5,424 nucleotides of DNA. Source: an uncultured Kiloniellales bacterium (lineage in GTDB: Bacteria; Pseudomonadota; Alphaproteobacteria; Kiloniellales; JAKSDN01). The position numbers and the translations under genes are program-made. Positions 1-5,424 of the stretch are shown piece after piece (position 1 is the first letter of the stretch; the number at the start of each line of letters is the position of its first letter). A model generated the notes under the pieces. That model was not told the origin of the DNA. It made no database searches and saw only the letters and a program-made list of their open reading frames with translations. The stretch is from the NCBI GenBank assembly GCA_937974415.1, contig CALJXB010000204.1:1-5424 (forward strand). Reading direction: 5' to 3'.

Positions 1-3
1 GAG

Positions 4-1347
4 ATGGCGTTACCATCAAGCGCGAAGTATGTGGTGATCGGTGCCGGCATTCACGGCCTGTCCACGGCCTGGCATCTGGCGGCCCAGCTGGAGGCGAAGG
101 GCCAGGGTGGCGGCGGCGACGTCCTGGTGATCGACAAGACGGCGATCGCGGCCGGCGCCTCGGGGATTGCCTGCGGCGTCGTGCGCAACAACTACTTCCA
201 GCCCGCCATGCGCGAGCTCATGGCCCAATGCGTGGAGGTCTGGGAGAGCGATCCCGAGGCCTTCAGCTATCACCCCGTCGGCTACATGCAGATTAGTCCG
301 GAGTCGATGCGCGCCGACGTGGCGCAGATCTACGAGCAGCAGCAGGCGATCGGCTACGAGTCCCACTTCGTCGAGGGCGAGGCGGAGTCCCTCGGCTACA
401 TGAAAGGCCTGTTCGACGACTGGCAGGCCAAGGGCATCACCTCGGTGCTGCACGAAAAGAAAGGCGGCTACGCCAACAACACGGCCTCGATGTACGGGCT
501 TGCCAAGAAGGCCGAAGACCTGGGCGTGCGCATCCTGACCGGCCTCAAGGTGACCGGCTTCGAGACCGGGCACAATTCCGATGCCGTGCGCGCGGTCGTC
601 ACCGAACGTGGCACCATCGAATGCGAACAGGTTGTGGTCGCGGTCGGGCCCTGGGTCAACGAGATCTGGAACATGCTCGAGCTGCCCAAGACCGTGACCA
701 TCACGGGGCGCGACGGCGCGCGCCATAGCGACATTCCGACTTGGCGCTACTGGTGCCTGGAGGAGGGCACCCTGGGAGTCGATCCCAATCTGCAGAAGAC
801 CAACGACGGCGGCATGCCGCCGGTGATCCACGTCGACACCGACGCGCCGCTCCATTCCGACGTCGACGGCTCGCTGATCACCGAGGAGCTGTGGGGCATC
901 TACTACAAGCCCGACTTCAACTTCAACGGCATCCAAGGCGGTGCCGCGCCCTACAAGGTCGAGCGGCCGGTCGACGAGGTGGAGATCGACCCCTATGGGG
1001 CGGACTCGCCCGAGTTCATCGTCGACGACAACTTCGCCCACATGTGGTGCTCGGCCCTGGCCTTCTGCCAGAAGCGCTTCGAAGGCCAGATCAAGCACTA
1101 CAAGAAAGAGGCGTCCGGCGGGCTCGGCTGCTTCACGCCGGACAGCTTCCCGGTATTCGACCGCTTCCGGCAGAACGTCTACGTGGTCGCCGATTCGAAC
1201 CACGGCTACAAGATGATCGGGGTCGGCAAGCTGGTCGCCGAGGAGCTCTTGAACGGCGAGAGCGCGCTCTTGCAGCCGTTCCGCTTCTCGCGCTACGAAA
1301 AGGGCGAGCTGCATCCCGTTTCCCACAGCCCGTTTCCGTGGAGCTGA
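4..1347 (+). CDS. FAD-dependent oxidoreductase, DAO / sarcosine oxidase beta-like
   Basis: A 447-residue cytoplasmic flavoenzyme that probably oxidises a secondary or tertiary amine or N-alkyl amino acid. The N-terminus is a Rossmann FAD site: beta strand and GxGxxG at residues 13-18 (GAGIHG), an acidic residue ending the second strand (Asp44), then AGASG and GVVRNNYF at about 50-65 as in SoxB-like proteins. AVGPWVNE at 213-220 and the C-terminal TPD-FPVFD plus DSNHGYKMIGVGK segment (378-409) complete the FAD-binding fold. There is no C-terminal folate (GcvT-like) domain, so it is a single-domain member. By eye, Gly373 sits where monomeric sarcosine oxidase has its flavin-linked Cys, so FAD is probably non-covalent. 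It is longer than a usual SoxB (about 400-420) because of a Gly-rich loop at 33-38 and a large segment at about 240-350. The ATG at 4 leaves eight residues before the first strand, a normal spacing, but the upstream RBS lies outside the window. The substrate is not known. It is probably co-transcribed with the ligase downstream. Confidence 0.85.
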   Translation: MALPSSAKYVVIGAGIHGLSTAWHLAAQLEAKGQGGGGDVLVIDKTAIAAGASGIACGVVRNNYFQPAMRELMAQCVEVWESDPEAFSYHPVGYMQISPESMRADVAQIYEQQQAIGYESHFVEGEAESLGYMKGLFDDWQAKGITSVLHEKKGGYANNTASMYGLAKKAEDLGVRILTGLKVTGFETGHNSDAVRAVVTERGTIECEQVVVAVGPWVNEIWNMLELPKTVTITGRDGARHSDIPTWRYWCLEEGTLGVDPNLQKTNDGGMPPVIHVDTDAPLHSDVDGSLITEELWGIYYKPDFNFNGIQGGAAPYKVERPVDEVEIDPYGADSPEFIVDDNFAHMWCSALAFCQKRFEGQIKHYKKEASGGLGCFTPDSFPVFDRFRQNVYVVADSNHGYKMIGVGKLVAEELLNGESALLQPFRFSRYEKGELHPVSHSPFPWS

Positions 1348-1434
1348 CGGCCAAGGGTCGGGACGCGGGAGATATCGATAAGCACCATGGGGGCGTTTAA
1401 CGCGCCGCAGACTGGCAAGAACACTAGCAAGGAC

Positions 1435-1440
1435 AGGGGA
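1435..1440 (+). promoter_or_regulatory. Ribosome binding site of the GS-like ligase gene
   Basis: AGGGGA lies 5 nt before the ATG at 1446. In-frame stops at 1398-1400 (TAA) and 1425-1427 (TAG) rule out an upstream extension, so this site fixes the start. Confidence 0.7.
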
Positions 1441-1445
1441 AAACC

Positions 1446-2918
1446 ATGACGGATCTCGAAGCACATGTGAATGCACCAGGGCGGGCAGACTTGGTCAAAC
1501 AGGTTCGCGAGAAAATCAACGAACTGAAGATAGATTACATTTACTTTCAGTTCGTTTCGGTCACCGGACGGATCGTCGGTAAGGGTATTCCGTCCGATCA
1601 CTGGGAGCGGATCGCCGAACGGGGCTTCCAGCTCGTTTACGGCTCGACCGCCAACCTCTTCGTCGACCGCCACGGCCACTACATCGGCTACGGACCCGAG
1701 TCCTCGGAGCTGGTCGGCATTCCCGATCCGGAGACCTTTTGCCAGATCCCCTGGGACAAGCGCGTGGCGCGGGTCTACTGCACCTGCTTCCGTAACCGCG
1801 AAGAGCGCGAGAATCCCGGCGGCCATCTGACGTCCGACTGCCGCGGCAATCTGCGCATTCTCCATCAACAGTTCCAGGAGAAGTACGGCGGCATGCATCT
1901 GCGGGCCGGGACCGAGCCGGAAATGATGTGGCTGAAGAAGGGCGAGGACGGGCTGCCAGACGGCGGTTTCTCCAAGCCCAACTGCTACCACATCGACCAG
2001 TTCGAAAGCCTGCGCCCCGTGTTCATGACGGTGCTGGAATATTCGCGCGCCATGGGCCTCGACATGATCCAGGGCGACCACGAGGATGCGCCGGGCCAGC
2101 TCGAGCTCAACTGGATGTTCGACGACGTGCTGCGCAACAGCGATCGGCTGACGACCTATCGTCAGATTTGCGCCCAGGCGGCGCGCGAGCACGGCCTCAT
2201 CGCCTGCTTCATGTCGAAACCCTTCATGGGCGTGTCCGCGTCCGGCTGCCACCACAACGTCTCCCTCTGGAGCGGGGGCGAGGACACCGTCAACACGCTC
2301 GGCCACGACAGCCTTCCGGGCTTGGAAGGTGCCTTCACCTATCGCGAGGGCGGCGAGAATCACTTCATGCCGGACCCCAGCATCGACGAGCGCAAGCCCG
2401 GCCCAATCGGACTCCAGTGCGTTGGCGGCGTGATGGAGCATCTCCAAGCGCTCACCGCCATCGGCTCCTCGACGGTCAACTCTTACCGGCGTCTCTGGGA
2501 CACGGGATTCTGGGCGCCAGTCTTCGCCGACTGGGGCTATCAGAACCGCACCTGCGCCTTGCGCATTTCCGCACCGGGCCGCTTCGAGTACCGCTCGGTC
2601 GATTCCATGGTGAACCCCTACCTGATGGGCGGTGCGCTGCTGCAGGCCTTCGCTGACGGGATGGACCGCGATATCGACCCGGGCGAGGCGGAAGAGCGCA
2701 ACATCTACGAGGCCATGGAGGCCGGCAAGCAGGTCAAGAAGCTGCCCATGTCGCTCGGCGATGCCCTCGATGCTCTTGATAAAGATGAGGTCATCAAATC
2801 GGCCATGCCGGACGAGATGTACCGCGTCTTCACCCACTATAAGAGGGACGAGTGGGAAAAGTTCAATCACACGGTCACCGATTGGGATCTCCAGACCTAT
2901 TGGGACTGTCTGCCATGA
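1446..2918 (+). CDS. glnT: Glutamine synthetase-like gamma-glutamyl ligase (GlnT/GmaS type)
   Basis: A 490-residue ATP-dependent glutamate ligase of the glutamine synthetase superfamily. The GS catalytic motifs are in order: TEPE at 156-159 (metal ligands Glu157, Glu159), DHEDAPGQLE at 211-220 (Glu213, Glu220), SASGCHHNVSLW at 264-275 (His269), VNSYRRL at 344-350, NRTCALR at 367-373 and RFEYR at 379-383 (Glu381, Arg383). The DHEDAxGQ form, the C-terminal EW-x(n)-W ending in a Cys near the stop, and no NLYDLPPEE adenylylation motif (only a Tyr at 421) point to the GlnT/GmaS branch, not GlnA. That branch is usually about 435-450 residues; this one has an extended N-terminus and a longer segment around 115-180. 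The ammonium-site Asp and flap Glu of GlnA are replaced by Tyr65 and Trp356, so the acceptor may be an amine such as methylamine (family knowledge: GmaS makes gamma-glutamylmethylamide). Its place before glxBCD supports a feed into that synthase. The alternative is true glutamine synthesis; family call firm, substrate unsure. Confidence 0.85.
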   Translation: MTDLEAHVNAPGRADLVKQVREKINELKIDYIYFQFVSVTGRIVGKGIPSDHWERIAERGFQLVYGSTANLFVDRHGHYIGYGPESSELVGIPDPETFCQIPWDKRVARVYCTCFRNREERENPGGHLTSDCRGNLRILHQQFQEKYGGMHLRAGTEPEMMWLKKGEDGLPDGGFSKPNCYHIDQFESLRPVFMTVLEYSRAMGLDMIQGDHEDAPGQLELNWMFDDVLRNSDRLTTYRQICAQAAREHGLIACFMSKPFMGVSASGCHHNVSLWSGGEDTVNTLGHDSLPGLEGAFTYREGGENHFMPDPSIDERKPGPIGLQCVGGVMEHLQALTAIGSSTVNSYRRLWDTGFWAPVFADWGYQNRTCALRISAPGRFEYRSVDSMVNPYLMGGALLQAFADGMDRDIDPGEAEERNIYEAMEAGKQVKKLPMSLGDALDALDKDEVIKSAMPDEMYRVFTHYKRDEWEKFNHTVTDWDLQTYWDCLP

Positions 2919-2939
2919 GCCCCCGTTCGTGAGCCCCCG
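2916..2939 (+). repeat. 10-bp direct repeat spanning the ligase stop codon
   Basis: TGAGCCCCCG occurs at 2916-2925 and again at 2930-2939, a 14-bp period. The first copy begins with the stop codon of the ligase gene. It looks like a small replication-slippage duplication in the 55-bp spacer. It forms no hairpin and I see no regulatory role. Confidence 0.6.
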
Positions 2940-2957
2940 CGTTACGACCCCTTTTTG

Positions 2958-2963
2958 AGGAGG
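2958..2963 (+). promoter_or_regulatory. Strong ribosome binding site of glxB
   Basis: AGGAGG is a perfect Shine-Dalgarno core, 10 nt before the ATG at 2974. Together with the required Cys2 of the amidotransferase it decides the start. Confidence 0.75.
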
Positions 2964-2973
2964 CCAGAGTCAC

Positions 2974-3909
2974 ATGTGTGGAATTGCCGGAGTCATCCAC
3001 CGCGGCGGGACCGCCGACATCGGCCTGGAAATGACGTCGATGCTGCAGTCCCTGAAGCACCGCGGGCCGGATTCGACGGGTTTTGCCATCTACGGCAAGC
3101 CGAACCTGGACGAGTATATCATGCGCTTCAAGGTCGCCGAGCAGGAGGACCTGGAAAGCGGCTTCGAAATCCATCGGGAGATCCGCGACCGCAAGGCGGT
3201 GGTGGATGCCCGGATGGCGGAGAAGGGCGCCGAGCTGATCGACGAGCAGCTGGCAACGGAATACGCCTTCCGCTACCGCTTCTCTTTCGACGGCGATGTG
3301 GAGAACCTGGTGCGCTACATCGAGGACGTCGAGGGTGCCGAGATCCTCTCCCTCGGCCATGCGCTGGAGCTGATCAAGGATCTGGGTGATGCCTCGACGG
3401 TCTCGGACCAATACGGCCTCCGGGGCTTCGAAGGCACCCACAGCATCGGCCACACCCGCATGGCGACGGAGTCCGATGTCGACATCCGCTCCGCCCACCC
3501 CTACTGGGCCTACCCCTACAACGACATCTCGGTGGTTCACAACGGGCAGATCACGAACTACTGGATTATGCGCCGGCAGATGGAGCGCAAGGGCCACCGA
3601 TTCATGTCCAGCTGCGACTCCGAACTGCTGGCGGTCTATACGGCGGACAAGATGAACGACGGCTATCAGCTGGAGGACTCGCTGAAGCAGTCGATCGAGG
3701 AGATCGACGGCGTGTTCACCTATCTGGTGGCGACGGCGGACAAGCTCGGCATGGCCAAGGATACCATGGCGGCCAAGCCCATGGTGCTCTACGAGAGCGA
3801 CGACATCGTGGCGCTCGCCTCCGAGGAGGTCGCCATCCGCGCCATCGTTCCCCATGAGATCGATACCTACGATCCGTACGACGAGGAGGTCCGGGTATGG
3901 CAGGCGTGA
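2974..3909 (+). CDS. glxB: Class II glutamine amidotransferase subunit, GlxB/MgsA type
   Basis: A 311-residue Ntn-hydrolase that should hydrolyse a gamma-glutamyl amide and release ammonia or amine for the synthase partner. The protein begins MCGIAGV, so Met removal exposes the nucleophile Cys2. Other family motifs are HRGPDSTG at 29-36, GHTRMAT at 159-165 (Arg162), HNGQITN at 189-195 (oxyanion Asn190-Gly191) and SSCDSE at 212-217 (Asp215, substrate amino group). It is a stand-alone equivalent of the N-terminal domain of glutamate synthase (GltB). A segment of about 115 residues (41-155) is inserted between HRGPDSTG and GHTR, rich in acidic and charged helix-type sequence and absent from compact amidotransferases such as PurF or GlmS. 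The next gene begins inside its last 13 bp, which implies translational coupling and a fixed stoichiometry with GlxC. In the N-methylglutamate synthase literature the equivalent subunit is MgsA; sequence alone does not separate glx from mgs. Confidence 0.88.
   Translation: MCGIAGVIHRGGTADIGLEMTSMLQSLKHRGPDSTGFAIYGKPNLDEYIMRFKVAEQEDLESGFEIHREIRDRKAVVDARMAEKGAELIDEQLATEYAFRYRFSFDGDVENLVRYIEDVEGAEILSLGHALELIKDLGDASTVSDQYGLRGFEGTHSIGHTRMATESDVDIRSAHPYWAYPYNDISVVHNGQITNYWIMRRQMERKGHRFMSSCDSELLAVYTADKMNDGYQLEDSLKQSIEEIDGVFTYLVATADKLGMAKDTMAAKPMVLYESDDIVALASEEVAIRAIVPHEIDTYDPYDEEVRVWQA
3884..3889 (+). promoter_or_regulatory. Ribosome binding site of glxC inside the end of glxB
   Basis: AGGAGG lies within the Glu-Glu codons near the glxB 3' end, 7 nt before the ATG at 3897. 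It supports that ATG over the in-frame ATGs at 3936 and 3942. Confidence 0.7.
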
Positions 3910-4745
3910 CCGGCGGCGAAACCGTCTCCCAGGAAATGGGGATGCACACGGAGCAGCTCCGTGGCCGCACCCAGCAGGTATTTTTCAGGCCCGAGGAGGA
4001 AGAGCGCTTCGTCTATCCCGACGCCTTCGACGTCGACTTCAACAAGCGCGCGGAGTTCGATGCGGGCGAGATGGACCCCAACGCCGTCAACTTGAAGATC
4101 CGGGAGTTGATGAGAGACGGCCACGGCACCATCGTGGTCAAGAACCCGGGCGCCCAGCATTCGCTCGGCGTCGGCATCCTCAACCGGCTCAATCTGATCT
4201 TCGAGGGCAGTCTGGGCTACTTCGGCTGCGGCCTGCTCGACGGCCCCAACGTGCGCGTCCACGGCCGGGTCGGCTGGTCCTGCGCGGAGAACATGATGGC
4301 CGGCACGCTGGTGGTCGACAAGAACGCCGGTTCCACCTTCGGCGCGGCGATTCGCGGCGGCGACCTGGTGTGCCGGGGCAGCGTCGGCTCGCGGACCGGC
4401 ATCGACCAGAAGGGCGGGACCATCATCGTCGGCGGCGACACCGGCGCCTTTTCCGGCTTCATGATGCAGCGCGGGCGCATGGTCGTCTGCGGCAATGCCG
4501 GCAAGAACCTGGGCGATTCAATGTACGACGGCACGATCTACGTCGGCGGGACGATCAGGGACCTCGGCGTCGACGCCGTTCCGGGCGAGCTCACCGATCT
4601 TGACCGGCATTGGCTGACCCGCAAGCTGACGCAATACGACCTGCTGCCCGACAAGGGCGTCGATCACTTCCAGAAGATCGTCGCCGGCAAGCAGCTGTGG
4701 AACTACGACAACCTCGAGCCCACCGAAAAGAAACTGGTGCTCTGA
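3897..4745 (+). CDS. glxC: GXGXG beta-helix subunit of split glutamate synthase, GlxC/MgsB type
   Basis: A 282-residue cytoplasmic protein homologous to the C-terminal beta-helix domain of glutamate synthase large subunit, the structural domain that joins the amidotransferase and FMN domains. It shows a glycine-rich repeat with a 19-residue period (20 once): about 102-120, 121-140, 141-159, 160-178, 179-197 and 198-216. Each turn has the pattern G-x-x-G, a short loop, then G-(T/D/R)-(L/I/M)-V-V, for example GGTIIVGGDTGA and GGDLVCRGSVGS. There are no catalytic residues to expect. GlxC/MgsB proteins are usually about 230 residues; this one has extra sequence at the N-terminus (about 1-60, with a Glu-rich EEEERF patch) and a charged C-terminal tail after 220. 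The start overlaps glxB by 13 bp in another frame. Starting at Met14 or Met16 would trim the N-terminus but lacks a comparable ribosome site. Confidence 0.85.
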   Translation: MAGVTGGETVSQEMGMHTEQLRGRTQQVFFRPEEEERFVYPDAFDVDFNKRAEFDAGEMDPNAVNLKIRELMRDGHGTIVVKNPGAQHSLGVGILNRLNLIFEGSLGYFGCGLLDGPNVRVHGRVGWSCAENMMAGTLVVDKNAGSTFGAAIRGGDLVCRGSVGSRTGIDQKGGTIIVGGDTGAFSGFMMQRGRMVVCGNAGKNLGDSMYDGTIYVGGTIRDLGVDAVPGELTDLDRHWLTRKLTQYDLLPDKGVDHFQKIVAGKQLWNYDNLEPTEKKLVL

Positions 4746-4759
4746 GGTTGGACGCCAAG

Positions 4760-4765
4760 AAGGAG
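4760..4765 (+). promoter_or_regulatory. Ribosome binding site of glxD
   Basis: AAGGAG lies 9 nt before the ATG at 4775. An in-frame TGA at 4769-4771 excludes an earlier start. Confidence 0.7.
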
Positions 4766-4774
4766 TGTTGAACC

Positions 4775-5424
4775 ATGCCGCAAGGTGAAGCAGCCCCCAA
4801 GATTGCGCCGGCAGCGAAGGCGCCAAAGCGCAACACCAGCTCGTTGGGCCAGAGTCGGATCTTCACCCCCGAGGTGATCGACGACATTCACATCAAGTCG
4901 GAGCTCGGGCGTTACCGCATGCGGGGCTTCTCGCTGTTCAAGAAGATCCCGCACTGGGACGACCTGACGTTCCTGCCGGGCACGCTGACGCGCTTCGTCA
5001 TCGAAGGCTACCGCGAGAAGTGCGAGACCAAGACCGTCATCGGCCCGCGGGCGAAAAAGCCGATCGTGCTCGACATTCCCGTCTACGTCACGGGCATGAG
5101 CTTCGGCGCGCTCAGCTACGAGGCCAAGACGGCGCTGGCGCGGGGCACCACCATGGCGGGCACCGCCACCTGCTCGGGCGAGGGCGGCATGATCCCCGAC
5201 GAGCGGCGCTATTCGACCAAGTGGTTCTATCAGTGCATCCAGTCCCGTTACGGCTTCAACCCGCACCATTTGCGCCTCGCCGACGGCTGCGAGTTCTTCA
5301 TCGGCCAAGGCTGCAAGGTCGGCCTCGGCGGCCACCTGATGGGCCAGAAGGTGACCGACCAAGTCGCCGAGATGCGCTCGCTTCCCGCCGGCATCGACCA
5401 GCGATCGCCGGCCCGCCATCCGGA
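4775..5424 (+). CDS. glxD: FMN-binding glutamate synthase-like subunit, GlxD/MgsC type (3' end cut by window)
   Basis: The first 216 residues of a protein that runs off the window; the family is usually about 440-450 residues. It corresponds to the FMN/synthase domain of glutamate synthase, where the released amine or ammonia meets 2-oxoglutarate and the imine is reduced. After a flexible Ala/Lys/Pro N-terminus (1-20), SRIFTPEVIDDIHIKSELGRY leads into the domain (about 27-47). Hallmarks are VTGMSFGALSYEAKTAL at about 106-122, TCSGEGGMIPDERRYS at about 131-146 and the FMN/substrate loop GQGCKVGLGGHLMGQKV at about 177-193, followed by SPARHPD at the cut. The iron-sulfur cysteines of this family would lie beyond the window, so their presence cannot be checked. 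The loop differs from the common QGAKPGxGGxLPG in having Val, Leu and Met at positions often Pro, Glu or Thr, and Pro. It lies 29 bp after glxC and is almost certainly the third subunit of the same complex. Confidence 0.87.
   Translation, partial: MPQGEAAPKIAPAAKAPKRNTSSLGQSRIFTPEVIDDIHIKSELGRYRMRGFSLFKKIPHWDDLTFLPGTLTRFVIEGYREKCETKTVIGPRAKKPIVLDIPVYVTGMSFGALSYEAKTALARGTTMAGTATCSGEGGMIPDERRYSTKWFYQCIQSRYGFNPHHLRLADGCEFFIGQGCKVGLGGHLMGQKVTDQVAEMRSLPAGIDQRSPARHP

Noticed and set aside
1393..1403. Small palindrome GCGTTTAACGC in the 98-bp gap before the ligase
   Set aside because: The arms are only 5 bp with a 1-base centre and no T-run follows, so it is neither a terminator nor a recognisable operator.
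1348..1445. Possible internal promoter or terminator between the oxidoreductase and ligase genes
   Set aside because: I see no convincing -35/-10 pair and no stem-loop followed by T residues. The gap is short enough for one transcript.
16..1476. 486-codon open frame on the minus strand
   Set aside because: It is antisense to the FAD oxidoreductase in a GC-rich gene, and its translation is a low-complexity mix of Ala, Arg, Val, Leu, Asp and His with no domain motif. It is a codon-phase shadow.
1293..2870. 525-codon open frame on the minus strand
   Set aside because: It is antisense to the GS-like ligase, whose catalytic motifs are unambiguous on the + strand. The minus translation resembles no protein I recognise.
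2918..2973. Possible attenuator or terminator ending in the CCCCTTTTTG run before glxB
   Set aside because: The T-run is not preceded by a stable hairpin. The upstream C-rich copies form a direct repeat, not an inverted one.
2875..3855. 326-codon open frame on the minus strand
   Set aside because: It is antisense to glxB, which has a full set of Ntn amidotransferase motifs and a perfect SD. This is a shadow frame.
4703..5419. 238-codon open frame on the minus strand at the window end
   Set aside because: It covers the + strand glxD, which has recognisable FMN-domain motifs and its own SD. The minus frame is a shadow.

Overview
The window is a compact, GC-rich (roughly 60-65% by eye) stretch of bacterial chromosome or large replicon. 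It carries five genes, all on the + strand and almost end to end. Codon use, Shine-Dalgarno style and gene content fit an alphaproteobacterium (Rhizobiales, Rhodobacterales or Rhodospirillales type). This placement is an inference from gene content, because no rRNA or marker gene is present.

Layout: (1) 4-1347, an FAD-dependent amine or amino-acid oxidoreductase of the DAO / sarcosine-oxidase-beta type. (2) A 98-bp gap, then 1446-2918, a glutamine-synthetase-like ligase of the GlnT/GmaS clan ('type III' in the rhizobial sense). (3) A 55-bp gap containing a 10-bp direct repeat, then 2974-3909, a class II (Ntn) glutamine amidotransferase, GlxB/MgsA type. (4) 3897-4745, a GXGXG beta-helix protein like the C-terminal domain of glutamate synthase, GlxC/MgsB type, overlapping the previous gene by 13 bp. 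(5) 4775 to the window end, the FMN-binding glutamate-synthase-like subunit, GlxD/MgsC type, cut off after 216 codons. No promoter or convincing terminator is visible between the genes, and each internal gene has a good ribosome binding site, so the five are probably one transcript that continues beyond the window.

How they may work together: glxBCD together equal a glutamate synthase large subunit split into its three functional parts (amidotransferase, beta-helix, FMN site). In the N-methylglutamate pathway of methylamine-using bacteria, a GS-like ligase (GmaS) makes gamma-glutamylmethylamide, a split synthase (MgsABC) makes N-methylglutamate, and a sarcosine-oxidase-like enzyme (MgdABCD) oxidises it. 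This window has one candidate for each step: ligase, split synthase and FAD oxidase. The ligase lacks the two carboxylates that make the ammonium site in ordinary glutamine synthetase (Tyr65 and Trp356 stand in their places), which fits an amine rather than ammonia as acceptor. The best reading is an N-methylglutamate-like route for assimilating an amine. Which amine it is cannot be read from the sequence, and a plain nitrogen-assimilation or glx-type role remains possible.

The long minus-strand and alternative-frame ORFs are codon-phase shadows of these genes and are not annotated.
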